Below, one piece after another: positions 19,501 to 28,299 of a stretch of DNA of 64,000 nt. The position numbers and the translations under genes are program-made. A model generated the notes under the pieces. The model was not told where the DNA came from, did not search any database, and saw only the letters and a program-made list of their open reading frames with translations. The DNA is taken from the NCBI RefSeq assembly GCF_004310335.1, contig NZ_SIRS01000003.1, forward strand, positions 372,001 to 436,000. Reading direction: 5' to 3'. Numbering within the stretch: the stretch's first letter is position 1; each line of letters begins with the position of its first letter. The stretch is from Hyunsoonleella pacifica (lineage in GTDB: Bacteria; Bacteroidota; Bacteroidia; Flavobacteriales; Flavobacteriaceae).

Positions 19501-19864
19501 GTTTTTCGATAACGGAAACGTTGCTCGAGAAATGGAATATAAAAATGGGAATTTAGTGAATCTTTACAAAGAATATTATTATTCAGGGCAGCTTGAAAGT
19601 GAATTAAATTTCATGGACGGGGATTACGATGGTACAATAACATACTATTACCCTAACGGAAATAAAAAAGCCATATACAATTACGAACATGGTATATTGC
19701 AGGGTTTAACTACTAAATATCACGAAAATGGCAAAGTTAAAGAAGAACGCCAGTATGTAAACGACTATTTAGAAGGCCCTAAAAAATATTACGACACAAA
19801 TGGAAAGTTAACCAAAGAAGAACTTTACTTTAATGATGATATATACAAAACCCAAACTTTTTAA
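16571..19864 (+). CDS. Large TPR plus MORN/YwqK-like repeat protein
   Basis: 1097 residues with a signal peptide (1-18). Residues about 20-210 form TPR-like helical repeats (AELWCNKGIALENASKIEEA). From about residue 365 to the end there are roughly 30 beta-hairpin repeats of about 23 residues, each built on YY.NG..K....Y.NGKL.G, the MORN_2/YwqK pattern. Such repeats are widespread in Bacteroidota exported proteins and probably form an extended beta-rod. The start of the next gene follows after one base, so it heads a four-gene run with the two DUF3857 proteins and yraN. Confidence 0.85.
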   Translation: MRYIILMVISLFAIKLSAQEKIPYVDLDDIYEQLSDKASKEDYKKNIELLNKISENDSSYCDVLVTKSYYLLNSERYDEAIDIVNEGLTRDCTSLNTSFYINKALIYVLTEKYDEAIKVYDEALKTYPKNAELWCNKGIALENASKIEEAVQAYKTAIILKPTYARPHLQLGNICYQQERITQALMCFNVYLILIINEEDAFTTLQSLNNIVASRNEHKANPDIEISKDDEAFDELDLILNNKIALNKKYKTGHKIEISLTKQNHALLQQIQDFEGYEGFWDKKYVMLYKWIAENNLFENFIYTLCYPIENEKYKKIVSNNEKNIVDFLKKFYSKWRSILKTNTIAFDGKSQEVSNYYYDNYTQAVGKMNGETSVGKWFIYNEDGQLSSEGIYDKNGERDQKWTWYYTNGRVRETAIYKNTKLNGENLHFFDNGKPKIAANFLDGKLDGKYLVYNDDGALIEEKYFKEGKLDGLYQSYFKVGKQLLEWHVPYKDGKVESIAKEYYANGDLFADIPFVDGKRHGEYKDFHFNKKIASEVSYANGELNGAYKTYYTNGKIHKEGNSIDDFYNGPFKTYYRDGVLESDEIYSNGSLDGINKYYDTDGKIISEFTYRKGEVIAYKYYNKKRETIKEARKKGGEFQFAGYYAHGNKFSEGLYDIKGGKKGLWKFYSKNGVLTSKGKYIDNKATGEHIDYYNNGEVKSISQYENDSLTGYYTMYHINGKLQKQGWYKKNAAHGEWRTYYINGTLKEINFYHSGKLYGKQELFAVNGNPERTYYYKQEKLFSETYYDHEGNVLGKINYRPDENNYKVVYKQSNGKTGIEIDYVNSIKHGKYTSYDYYGNTRLEGYYNNGSMDSVWTWYNSNGTKSYVKHYRDGNLNGELLDFHENGKLDKKEMYEFGKIVGVSEAHHNNGNKSQTTEHFYGKTHGRMEFYDYSGKLQLIRFYNHNRLIGYSYHDADGNELPIIPIKNETGKIKSFFDNGNVAREMEYKNGNLVNLYKEYYYSGQLESELNFMDGDYDGTITYYYPNGNKKAIYNYEHGILQGLTTKYHENGKVKEERQYVNDYLEGPKKYYDTNGKLTKEELYFNDDIYKTQTF

Positions 19865-19865
19865 T

Positions 19866-21785
19866 ATGCGTATTTTATGGCTCTTTATATTTGGTTTTAG
19901 TATGACGTGTTTAGCTCAAGAGTCTGAAGAGTTTAAACGATATAAAACACTATACCCAAACGCTACAGCAGTTACATTAAACAAGGAAACCACTATAACT
20001 ATAAAACTCAATGACGAAAACATAGATATTACCCAAGAACATTTTGAAGAAGATTTATATTTAGATGCAGGCGCAAGTAGAAACGCTAAAAGATCACTAC
20101 ACTTTTCTTCGTTTTTTGAATTAGAAGATGTTGAAGCGTCCTCTTTAGTATTTTCAGATGGAAAGTATAGAGAAATGGAAGTTAAAGAGTTTTCTGAAAA
20201 AGATGAATTAGATCAATCGTTTCATGATGATTCTAAGTCTTTAAACTTCATTTTCCCGAACCTCCAAAAAGGCTCTAAATCACGTTTAAAATATTCTGAA
20301 AATGTAAAAAACCCACGATTTTTAAGTCCGTTTTATTTTGGCGATTTCTCTCCTATTGTCAATAACAAAATTACTATTGTAGCAGATAAAAATATAACCC
20401 TAAAATTCAAAGCATTTCAAACTGAGGATTTAGACATCAAATTTAACAAACAAGAAAAACGAAATACAACTATCTACACATGGGAGTTAAAAAACATGAA
20501 TAAGTTTAAGTATGAGTATAATTCCCCTACTTATAAAAAAATATTTCCGCACATAGTTCCAATAATTACGTCCTATAAAGCCAACAACAATACCATAGCA
20601 TTGGCAAACAAAGTAGACGATTTATACCAGTGGTACTACTCGCTAGTAAAAGACATCAATAAAGATGAACCAAACCAGGAGTTAATAAAAGTAGTTGAAA
20701 ATTTAACGGCAGATAAAACCAACGATTTTGAAAAGGTAAAAGCCATTTATTATTGGACACAAAAAAATATAAAATATATTGCCTTTGAGTATGCTTTGGG
20801 AGGCTTTATTCCAAGACAGGCAAATGATGTGTTTAATAAAAAATATGGAGATTGTAAAGACAACTCAAGCATACTATTTAAAATGCTAGAAATTGCTGGT
20901 ATTGAAGGCGATCTCACATGGATAGGCACCAGAAAAATACCCTACAGCTATGATGAAGTCCCAACGCCTATCGTAGACAATCATATGATTTTATCATATA
21001 CAGACAAGACAGATAACACGTATTTTTTAGATGCTACGGGAAGGTTTATACCTATAGATTACCCAACACCTTTTATTCAAGGAAAAGAAGCTCTAATCTC
21101 CAAAGGAGCATCTGGTTTCGTAATTAAAAAAGTACCTGTAGTACCTGCAGCAAAAAATGCAGTAATCGATACCACAATTGTAAATCTTGAAGAAGAAAAT
21201 TTAATAGGCTCATCTAAAGTAGAAATATCAGGATATCGCAAATTAGATTGCTTTGACGCCCTAGAATATGCCAATACAGCAGAAAAACTAAAAACCTTTT
21301 ACATAAAGCAATTAGAAAAAGGGAACAACAGATTTATTATTGATAATTTTACTGAAACCAACAAGTTCCACTACGATAAAAATTTAATAGTAGATTATAA
21401 CTTTAATTTGAATGGCTACGCTAAAAAATTGGGCGATGAAATCTACGTCAATCTAAATTTAAATAAGGAGCTTAGCCCATACAAAATGGACAACGATCGT
21501 AAAAACGACTTAGAATATGATTACAAAAGTTATTTTGACTACACCACAACACTAAACATCCCCGAAGGTTATACCGTAGATTATATTCCGGAAAATGTTT
21601 CCATTTCCAATAACTTGATAAGTGCCAACATCAGTTATGCAGTAAGTGAAAATACAGTAACATACAAACACCATGTTACATTTAACTTCATCAATCTAAC
21701 TTTAGAGGAGCAAAAAGAGATTGATAAAGTGGTAAAAACTATTGAGAAAGCCTATAAAGAAGTAATTATTCTTAAAAAATTATAA
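19866..21785 (+). CDS. DUF3857 / transglutaminase-like protein
   Basis: About 639 residues from ATG 19866, which gives a clean signal peptide (MRILWLFIFGFSMTCLAQ). An N-terminal DUF3857 beta-sandwich (about 40-215) precedes a transglutaminase-like core with all three catalytic residues: Cys in KYGDCKDNSS, His in VDNHMILSY and Asp in FLDATG. A DUF3858-like C-terminal region follows. Such proteins are presumed periplasmic peptidases or protein modifiers. It is paired with a paralogue that has lost the Cys. Confidence 0.88.
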   Translation: MRILWLFIFGFSMTCLAQESEEFKRYKTLYPNATAVTLNKETTITIKLNDENIDITQEHFEEDLYLDAGASRNAKRSLHFSSFFELEDVEASSLVFSDGKYREMEVKEFSEKDELDQSFHDDSKSLNFIFPNLQKGSKSRLKYSENVKNPRFLSPFYFGDFSPIVNNKITIVADKNITLKFKAFQTEDLDIKFNKQEKRNTTIYTWELKNMNKFKYEYNSPTYKKIFPHIVPIITSYKANNNTIALANKVDDLYQWYYSLVKDINKDEPNQELIKVVENLTADKTNDFEKVKAIYYWTQKNIKYIAFEYALGGFIPRQANDVFNKKYGDCKDNSSILFKMLEIAGIEGDLTWIGTRKIPYSYDEVPTPIVDNHMILSYTDKTDNTYFLDATGRFIPIDYPTPFIQGKEALISKGASGFVIKKVPVVPAAKNAVIDTTIVNLEEENLIGSSKVEISGYRKLDCFDALEYANTAEKLKTFYIKQLEKGNNRFIIDNFTETNKFHYDKNLIVDYNFNLNGYAKKLGDEIYVNLNLNKELSPYKMDNDRKNDLEYDYKSYFDYTTTLNIPEGYTVDYIPENVSISNNLISANISYAVSENTVTYKHHVTFNFINLTLEEQKEIDKVVKTIEKAYKEVIILKKL

Positions 21786-21789
21786 CATA

Positions 21790-23754
21790 ATGATAAAATC
21801 CAAACTACTATTTGTAATTCTTTTTGTCGTTCAGATAATCCCTGCACAAACCACCCTCTTTTTTAGTGATTACGATTGGGAAAAAACACCAAGCTATGCT
21901 GTCCCAGAAGGAACAGATGATCCTATTATTGGTATAAAAGATAAAATAGCTACCGAGTTTTATTTTGAAGACGATGGTTTGGTAGAATATTTTCTAGAGC
22001 ATAAGGTGTATTGGTTAAATTCTGATGAAAAGATTGAAGCATACAACAAAGTATATTTGCCCTATAATAACTCTTCAGAATTAAAAATTAACAAGGCTAG
22101 AGTAATTACTAAAGACCATAAAATTATTGAGCTAGACGAGAGTAAAATTTTAACCGCTCAAGACGAAGAAACTGGCAGAAACTATAAATACTTTGCTTTT
22201 GAAGGCGTAACGAAAGGCAGTTTTATAGAATATTTTTACGTAGTTAAACGATACCCAAGATATAGCGGCAATCGTATTACTTTTCAAAAAAGTTACCACA
22301 TAAAAGATTTGGAGTTCGATGTGTACGCCCCAAAAAACCTATTTTTCGAGTTTAAAAGCTACAATAATATTCCAGAAATAGAACGCGATACAGTAATGGA
22401 AGATAAACTGCATTGGCAATTAAAAATAAACAATCTTGGCGGACTTTTAAAAGAAGAAGTTTCAGCTTATAACGCCCTAAAAGGCTCTATAATTTATAAG
22501 TTGGATAGAAATACATATAACAATGTAAGAGACATTTCTTCATATAGCAAAGTAGCTCAGAACATTTATAACTTTTACTATCCTGAAATATCTGATAAAA
22601 CTACAAAACAACTTAAAAAATTTATTGAAGAAGCCACAGATAAAAAAAGTTTAGAAGGAGAAGCGCTTATTAGAAAATTAGAGTTCTATGTAAAAAGCAA
22701 CATTTTTATTTCTGAAGGCGGCAGTGAAAATTTAAAAGATCTTAATGAGGTTATAAAAAATAAAGTAGCTAATGAATCTGGTATTTTAAAACTTTATACT
22801 GCTTTATTTAAACATTTAGGTATTAAACATGAAATTGTACTAACAAGTGATAGACAAGAATTAAAATTCGATAAAGAGTTTGAAGCCAATAATTTTTTAA
22901 CAGACTTTTTAATTTACTTCAATACATATAAAACTTATATCTCTCCAATAGAATTAGATTCACGTTATGGTTTCCCACCTGCAAATTTCACTGATAATTA
23001 TGGCCTTTTTGTAAAAGAAGTAAAAGTTGGAGACTTCACATCTGGATTGGGTAAAATAAAATACATAAAACCTATTCCTGCTGAAAAAACCGTAGATAAA
23101 ATGATACTTGATATCACTTTTGAAACAGATAATATTGCAAATTGTAACGTAAATCTAGACCGTGCAATGTCAGGATATTACGGTATGTACTTTCATCCCA
23201 TAATGAATTTAATAAAAGAAGAGAACAAAGATGAATTAGTGGAAAGTTTTGCAACAAGACTACATAAAGATGTTACAATAAATAGTAAAGAAATAATAAA
23301 TGAAGACCCAGAATTATTTGGTGTAAAACCTTTGCACTTTGTATTGGATTTTGAATCTGAAGCCTTTACAGAAAAAGCAGGTAAAAAATACTTGTTTAAA
23401 GTTGGGGAGCTCATTGGGAGGCAAATAGAAATGTATCAAGAAAAACAACGCGTACTGCCCGTTGAAAATGATTTTACCAGAAGCTATTTTAGAACCATAA
23501 ATATTACTATCCCCGAAGGTTATAAAGTTGCAAACTTAGATGATATCAACATCAAAAACACTCATATGGAGAATGGTAAAGAAATTTTAATTTTTGATTC
23601 TTATTACGAAATAGACAGTAATCAATTAAAAATTACAGCTGACGAACATTATCGAAAAAACACTATTGAAGTTGAGCATTTTGAGGCTTACAGAGCAGTT
23701 ATAAATAGTGCAGCAGATTTTAACAAGGTTGTCTTAGTATTTGAGCCTATATAA
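21790..23754 (+). CDS. DUF3857 protein with degenerate transglutaminase-like domain
   Basis: 654 residues with a signal peptide ending PAQ. It follows the layout of the upstream gene: DUF3857 region (about 55-215), helical transglutaminase-like region (about 255-380) and C-terminal beta region. The position equivalent to the catalytic GDC reads NKVANESGILKLYTALF, with no Cys, and no matching His/Asp pair is apparent. It is probably a non-catalytic partner or binding protein. The 4-bp spacing to the upstream gene indicates co-translation. Confidence 0.82.
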   Translation: MIKSKLLFVILFVVQIIPAQTTLFFSDYDWEKTPSYAVPEGTDDPIIGIKDKIATEFYFEDDGLVEYFLEHKVYWLNSDEKIEAYNKVYLPYNNSSELKINKARVITKDHKIIELDESKILTAQDEETGRNYKYFAFEGVTKGSFIEYFYVVKRYPRYSGNRITFQKSYHIKDLEFDVYAPKNLFFEFKSYNNIPEIERDTVMEDKLHWQLKINNLGGLLKEEVSAYNALKGSIIYKLDRNTYNNVRDISSYSKVAQNIYNFYYPEISDKTTKQLKKFIEEATDKKSLEGEALIRKLEFYVKSNIFISEGGSENLKDLNEVIKNKVANESGILKLYTALFKHLGIKHEIVLTSDRQELKFDKEFEANNFLTDFLIYFNTYKTYISPIELDSRYGFPPANFTDNYGLFVKEVKVGDFTSGLGKIKYIKPIPAEKTVDKMILDITFETDNIANCNVNLDRAMSGYYGMYFHPIMNLIKEENKDELVESFATRLHKDVTINSKEIINEDPELFGVKPLHFVLDFESEAFTEKAGKKYLFKVGELIGRQIEMYQEKQRVLPVENDFTRSYFRTINITIPEGYKVANLDDINIKNTHMENGKEILIFDSYYEIDSNQLKITADEHYRKNTIEVEHFEAYRAVINSAADFNKVVLVFEPI

Positions 23755-23768
23755 AGACTTAAGTTGTA

Positions 23769-24128
23769 ATGGCACAACACAACGAACTCGGTAAAAAAGG
23801 CGAACAACTTGCTGTAAATTTTCTTCTAAAGAACAACTACGATATAGTAGAACGCAATTACCGTTTTGAAAAGGCCGAAGTGGATATTATTGCCCAAAAA
23901 GAGGATGTTTTAGCTATTGTTGAAGTAAAAACACGCTCTACAGCAGATTTTGGCGATCCCCAAGATTTTGTAAAGCCTAAACAAATAAAAAATCTAGTAA
24001 AAGCGGTAGACGAATATGTAACTGTAAATGATCTAGATGTAGAAGTACGTTTTGATATTATTGCCATTATAAAAGAAGGTAAAGGCTTTACTATTGAGCA
24101 TTTAGAGAACGCTTTTTATCATTTTTGA
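23769..24128 (+). CDS. YraN/UPF0102 family endonuclease-like protein
   Basis: 119 residues. The family fold is a restriction-endonuclease-like core: AEVDIIAQKEDVLAIVEVKTR carries the Glu-Asp-(Glu-x-Lys) residues. Length is typical. The family is near-universal in bacteria but its role is still unclear. It lies 14 bp after the DUF3857 gene and converges with the zinc-type operon on the other strand. Confidence 0.9.
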   Translation: MAQHNELGKKGEQLAVNFLLKNNYDIVERNYRFEKAEVDIIAQKEDVLAIVEVKTRSTADFGDPQDFVKPKQIKNLVKAVDEYVTVNDLDVEVRFDIIAIIKEGKGFTIEHLENAFYHF

Positions 24129-24169
24129 AAATTGTTCCCTAAGATTCTAGCTGTTTATTTTAAACACAT

Positions 24170-25066
24170 CTAAGCTAAACTTTTTTTAATAGCTTCTTTT
24201 AATAAAACCGGTTCACTACCTAGACCAATCGTTAAAAGTTTTGCCCCAGTAACAGGCACTCCATTAAATGGTCTAACATGAATTTGTCCATCTGGTTTAC
24301 GTTCAAAATATGTGTAGTTTTCATCTTTATCTACTTTGGTACAACCTTTTACTCTAAGTATACTTTTAGGAAGTGCATTACAGATTTCATAAATACAATC
24401 TACATCAGGTAGATTAGGAAGATCTACAGAACAAGAAGCCCAATGCGATTTTAAATGATTAAACTTGTGAACCACATTATTGGATGGGATTAATTCAGGA
24501 AGGAACACCACATCTAAATCGGCCATAGTAGTAATTTTAGCCGTTGGATTAAGCTTTTTTAATTCTTCTATAACAGCAATTTGTTTATCCGAGCTTATTT
24601 CATCAAGATGTGTTAATACCAATAATGAAGATACTTGTATTTGATTAGATTCAAGAGTATTATGTTCCCCTCTTTTTTGCCAGTTTTTTACATCTATTAC
24701 AGATACTTGAATAGGCGGAAGAAATCTTTCATTAATACCAACGCCCAGAAATTCCATGAGAGAACACGCATCAGAAGTTCCATTGGCTTCAATTAAAGTA
24801 ATTCCGTTTTCACGCTCTGGAATTCTATTTACTATATTTCTAAGCTCTACAATACCACTGCAACAAATACAACTCCCACTAAGCGCTTTAATGGATTTTA
24901 ATTCCATCTGATCTGTAAGTTGCTGTGCATCCAAATATGCATTTTCGTAGTCATTAAGAATTACAAATGGTTTCCATCCTTTAGCTTCATAATTCTTTAT
25001 TAAGTATTTTAATAATGTTGTTTTCCCTGCTCCTAAAAAACCAACAATGGTAATAATTGCTTCCAT
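24170..25066 (-). CDS. COG0523 (G3E) GTPase, short form
   Basis: 298 residues. Walker [15 protein letters not shown] (residues 8-21), the metal-binding CICC motif (about 66-69) and LIEANGTSD for Walker B/switch II are visible. The base-specificity motif reads THLDE instead of the usual NKxD, and the C-terminal CobW_C-like domain is short. COG0523 proteins are metallochaperones, several of them for zinc under zinc limitation. It is the last gene of a ten-gene minus-strand operon, 10 bp after mogA. Confidence 0.85.
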   Translation of the reverse strand: MEAIITIVGFLGAGKTTLLKYLIKNYEAKGWKPFVILNDYENAYLDAQQLTDQMELKSIKALSGSCICCSGIVELRNIVNRIPERENGITLIEANGTSDACSLMEFLGVGINERFLPPIQVSVIDVKNWQKRGEHNTLESNQIQVSSLLVLTHLDEISSDKQIAVIEELKKLNPTAKITTMADLDVVFLPELIPSNNVVHKFNHLKSHWASCSVDLPNLPDVDCIYEICNALPKSILRVKGCTKVDKDENYTYFERKPDGQIHVRPFNGVPVTGAKLLTIGLGSEPVLLKEAIKKSLA

Positions 25067-25076
25067 ATATTGGCTT

Positions 25077-25604
25077 TTATTTTTTCTTAGGTCTAAAAGG
25101 CTGTATTACAGCTTTATTACACTCTAAAAAAGGACCATCCATTAAATCTATACAATACGGTATAGCAGGGAAAACTGCATCTAAACATTCTCTAATCGAT
25201 TTTGGCTTTCCAGGAAGATTAATGATTAAACAATTACCTCTAAGACCAGCTGTTTGTCGTGACAAAATAGCTGTTGGCACATACTTTAAAGATTCAGCCC
25301 GCATCAGTTCTCCAAAACCAGGCATCATTCTATCACACACAGTCTCAGTCGCTTCAGGTGTTACATCTCGTTTTGCTGGCCCAGTACCGCCTGTAGTAAC
25401 CACTAAGCAACAATTTTCATTGTCAACCATATTAATAATGGTTTTTTCTATAAGATCTTGTTCATCGGGAACTATTTTGTATACTTCTTTCCACACTGAA
25501 GTTAAATATTCATTTAAAGTATCTATTATAGCTTTTCCGCTTAAATCTTCATAAATACCCGCACTTGCTCTATCGCTTACTGTAACAATTCCTATTTTTA
25601 GCAT
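25077..25604 (-). CDS. MogA/MoaB-family molybdopterin adenylyltransferase-like protein
   Basis: 175 residues with the substrate-binding GGTG loop in VVTTGGTGPAKRDVTPEAT and the MPGFGELMRAESL stretch of MogA. MogA adenylylates molybdopterin before metal insertion. No other molybdenum-cofactor gene lies in this window; its neighbours are metal-response genes with close spacing (7 and 10 bp). The role here may be a metal-specific side use of the fold, which I infer only from context. Confidence 0.88.
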   Translation of the reverse strand: MLKIGIVTVSDRASAGIYEDLSGKAIIDTLNEYLTSVWKEVYKIVPDEQDLIEKTIINMVDNENCCLVVTTGGTGPAKRDVTPEATETVCDRMMPGFGELMRAESLKYVPTAILSRQTAGLRGNCLIINLPGKPKSIRECLDAVFPAIPYCIDLMDGPFLECNKAVIQPFRPKKK

Positions 25605-25611
25605 GTTTACT

Positions 25612-26055
25612 TTACTTCTGTTCTTTAAGTTTTACTTTACAATCACTAAGAATGTAATTAAAATGCTTCACATCGTTAGCATTTAACTTTAAAACACCTG
25701 TTACTGTAACTATGTCATCTGTTTTATAACCTAAATTAGAGTCTAAGTCTAGCTCTACAGCCGTTTCAGGCCCACCAACCCCACAAAAAAAACAGGAGGA
25801 CATTGGACCTTTTGATAGAATATGCATTTTCCGTTCAGGATCAATATTCAAAAAATAGCCTGTTATTGATATTAATTTTCCCTCAAGGACTTTAACTGAA
25901 TCTGAAAACTCTGGGTGTAAAAAAACAGCATCATATTCTGGAAAATATTTATCTGTAAATGTAACCTTTGATAAATCTTTCCAAGTCACAACTTTTTGAG
26001 CAAAACATGTAGTACTTAAAATAAAAATAAGTAGTATTAATATTCTATTTTTCAT
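25612..26055 (-). CDS. Small secreted protein of the DUF3299-like type
   Basis: 147 residues, signal peptide ending CFAQ. The body is a small beta-rich domain (EGKLISITGYFLNID ... VTVTGVLKL) with a Cys pair in SSCFFCGVGGPETAVEL. It resembles the DUF3299-like OB-fold proteins encoded with an ABC permease/ATPase pair in zinc-responsive loci of other bacteria (for example zrg genes of Vibrio). It overlaps the upstream permease gene by 11 bp. The Cys pair may bind metal. Confidence 0.72.
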   Translation of the reverse strand: MKNRILILLIFILSTTCFAQKVVTWKDLSKVTFTDKYFPEYDAVFLHPEFSDSVKVLEGKLISITGYFLNIDPERKMHILSKGPMSSCFFCGVGGPETAVELDLDSNLGYKTDDIVTVTGVLKLNANDVKHFNYILSDCKVKLKEQK

Positions 26056-27310
26056 TGCTTAAAATTTCTGAGATTTTCATTTTTAAAATAGGGTAAACTG
26101 CAATTACAATAGACACGGCAATTATAGCAAAAACCACTATTTCTATTTGGAGGATATCATTTAATCCTAAGTTTTTGATGACACTTTCGCCTACATCTAC
26201 ATCAGTTAATTTAAATAATAAAGGTAATGCAAACTTTACTAATAAAAATCCTAACAAAAAGGCTACACCAATAATAGCAAAACCTTCGTAAGCTATCATT
26301 TGTACTAACTGAAAATTTGTTGCACCATAGGTTCGTAACAGTGCCAAATCAAACGCTCTTTCTTTTACCATTTTATATAAACTTATAAAAATTGTTAGGC
26401 CAGATATGGCGAGGATTAAATATGCAATCCAAGTAATAGTTTTAAAGCCTATTCCCATATATTCGTATAACTTATCAAGTTCGTATTTAGGCAATACTGC
26501 TTGCATATTTGTAGCCTCATTAATGGACCTTGGTAACACCAGAAAACCTGTTGGGTTTCTAAAAGAAACAAGTAAAGATGTTATATTTTTATCTGCTTCT
26601 TCATGTGTTTCGTGTTCATTTTCATGTATTTCATGATCATGTTCTTCATCGTGTCTAATATGGTTTTCTTCGTGGTGTTCATCCTGAGCTTCTTCATGGT
26701 CGTGTACTTGCCAGATACTTTCCAAATTTGTTACTATAAGCCTGTCTATAACATTTTGTGTAGGTTTTAATACGCCTACAACTATAAATTCTTGATCATG
26801 AATTTCAATATCAGCCTCTACTAATCCATGAGCACTTAAAAATGTATCTCCTATGGACAGTCCTGTTTGTTTAGCTACCTTGTGCCCTACAATAACTTCT
26901 AAAGCTTTTTTAAATTCTCTTCCCTCATTTATCTCGGCATCATAAAGCCCTTTAAATGTATTAGTAGTACCAACTATTCTAAATCCTTTATAATTGTCGC
27001 CAAAAGATATTGGAATAGCAGATTCTATAAGAGGGTTTTTTGCGATTTTTTTTGCTTCTTGATATGATATGTTCCCTGTAGGATTATCTAAGTGTAATAC
27101 TGAGGCCAATATAAGTTGTAATGGACTGCCTTTAGCACCAATTACTAAATCTACACCACCTAGATTATTGTTAATTTGATGTTCAAATGACGTTTTTAGT
27201 TGCTGCATTCCTAAAAGAAGGGTAATACTTAATGCTAATGAAAAAACACCTAAAAATGTATATAGTGGTTTCGATTTTATGTTGTGTAAACTAATCTTCC
27301 AAATCGTCAT
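26045..27310 (-). CDS. FtsX/MacB-type ABC permease with His-rich extracytoplasmic loop
   Basis: 421 residues: membrane helix at 15-35, large extracytoplasmic MacB-like domain (about 36-285), then three C-terminal helices with an FtsX-like core. Inside the external domain, about residues 207-240 form a His/Glu/Asp-rich stretch (for example HDHEEAQDEHHEENH, later HDHEIHENEHETHEE), a likely zinc-binding loop. Its gene overlaps both the ATPase and the small secreted protein genes. Together they resemble the ZrgB/ZrgC-type ABC pair of zinc-uptake loci. Transport direction is not shown by sequence. Confidence 0.85.
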   Translation of the reverse strand: MTIWKISLHNIKSKPLYTFLGVFSLALSITLLLGMQQLKTSFEHQINNNLGGVDLVIGAKGSPLQLILASVLHLDNPTGNISYQEAKKIAKNPLIESAIPISFGDNYKGFRIVGTTNTFKGLYDAEINEGREFKKALEVIVGHKVAKQTGLSIGDTFLSAHGLVEADIEIHDQEFIVVGVLKPTQNVIDRLIVTNLESIWQVHDHEEAQDEHHEENHIRHDEEHDHEIHENEHETHEEADKNITSLLVSFRNPTGFLVLPRSINEATNMQAVLPKYELDKLYEYMGIGFKTITWIAYLILAISGLTIFISLYKMVKERAFDLALLRTYGATNFQLVQMIAYEGFAIIGVAFLLGFLLVKFALPLLFKLTDVDVGESVIKNLGLNDILQIEIVVFAIIAVSIVIAVYPILKMKISEILSNEK

Positions 27311-27936
27311 AATGTTATGGTATTTTGAAAGAATGGTTTAATTCTCGAGTCGTGAGTAATAACGATTAAATTAGCATTGTTTTGGAGTGCTTGTTTTTTT
27401 AATAATTCTATAACGATACTGCAATTTTCATCATCTAAACTAGACGTAGGTTCGTCAGCTAAAATTACCTGAGGTTTATGAATTACAGCCATAGCGATAT
27501 TAAGACGTTGTAACTGACCTTCACTAAGTTTATTTAATTTTTTGTGCTTATACTCTGTTAGATCTAATTCCTCTAATAAAGCATTTACCTCATCATTATT
27601 ACTTGGTTTTTTACTAAAAAAAATACGTGCTTCAAGGTTTTTTAGAACACTTAAAGATTGAATAGCATATTTTTTTTGAAATACCAGCCCTATATTTTGA
27701 CCTCTAAAAACATCTAACCTTCTATGAGACAGTTTATTTATTTCTACACCACCAATAGTAATCGTCCCGCTAACTGGAGTTAACAAACCTGCCAAAAGGT
27801 GTAATAAGGTTGTTTTACCAATTCCTGATTTACCTAAAATAAGTAGGTTCTCCCGTATTTTTAGACTAATATCTGGAAAACTAAAAGCGCTTTCGTTTTC
27901 TTTATAGTGAAATATAAGATTTCCTGTTTGAAGCAT
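27307..27936 (-). CDS. ABC transporter ATP-binding protein (LolD/MacB class)
   Basis: 209 residues. Walker A LGKSGIGKTT (about 34-43), signature LSEGQLQR (about 138-145, SEGQ rather than SGGQ), Walker B VILADEPTSSLD (about 157-168) and switch His in VITHD. It is coupled to the downstream permease by a 4-bp overlap and clearly forms one transporter with it. It is 19 bp after an HMA-domain lipoprotein gene. Confidence 0.9.
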   Translation of the reverse strand: MLQTGNLIFHYKENESAFSFPDISLKIRENLLILGKSGIGKTTLLHLLAGLLTPVSGTITIGGVEINKLSHRRLDVFRGQNIGLVFQKKYAIQSLSVLKNLEARIFFSKKPSNNDEVNALLEELDLTEYKHKKLNKLSEGQLQRLNIAMAVIHKPQVILADEPTSSLDDENCSIVIELLKKQALQNNANLIVITHDSRIKPFFQNTITL

Positions 27937-27955
27937 TATTGTACGTATGGACTCT

Positions 27956-28264
27956 TTATTTACAAGGTATTTCCTTTACTAATTTTTCTACAGTTGCATT
28001 AAGTACTTCTGAGGTTGTGCTTTCAGGAGTATAAACAATAGACACTTGTTTTGTATTTAAATCTAAAATAGTTTGACTAACGCCATCAACTTTTTGCAGA
28101 CCGCCTTCAATAATTTTTTGACATTTGTGACACCTAGCTTTAGGCGTATTGATAACCAAAACAGCTTCTCCTTCTGGTTTTACTAATACACGTTCTTCTT
28201 TTTCTATACGATTACACGATATTACAGACACCAATATCAGTAATATAAATATACTTTTTTTCAT
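27956..28264 (-). CDS. HMA-domain lipoprotein
   Basis: 102 residues. Lipobox VISC (Cys 17), then one heavy-metal-associated ferredoxin-like domain with the metal-binding CHKC motif (ARCHKCQ near residues 44-50). Unlike the usual MxCxxC, the site starts ARCHKC, which may shift metal preference. It is probably a periplasmic or surface metal carrier that works with the ABC pair downstream. Confidence 0.85.
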   Translation of the reverse strand: MKKSIFILLILVSVISCNRIEKEERVLVKPEGEAVLVINTPKARCHKCQKIIEGGLQKVDGVSQTILDLNTKQVSIVYTPESTTSEVLNATVEKLVKEIPCK

Positions 28265-28299
28265 CCTTTCAAATATTGTTATTTAGAATTATTACCTGA

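Noticed and set aside
25057-25554. 165-codon plus-strand open frame
   Set aside because: It is antisense to mogA, which has the GGTG motif and fits the operon.
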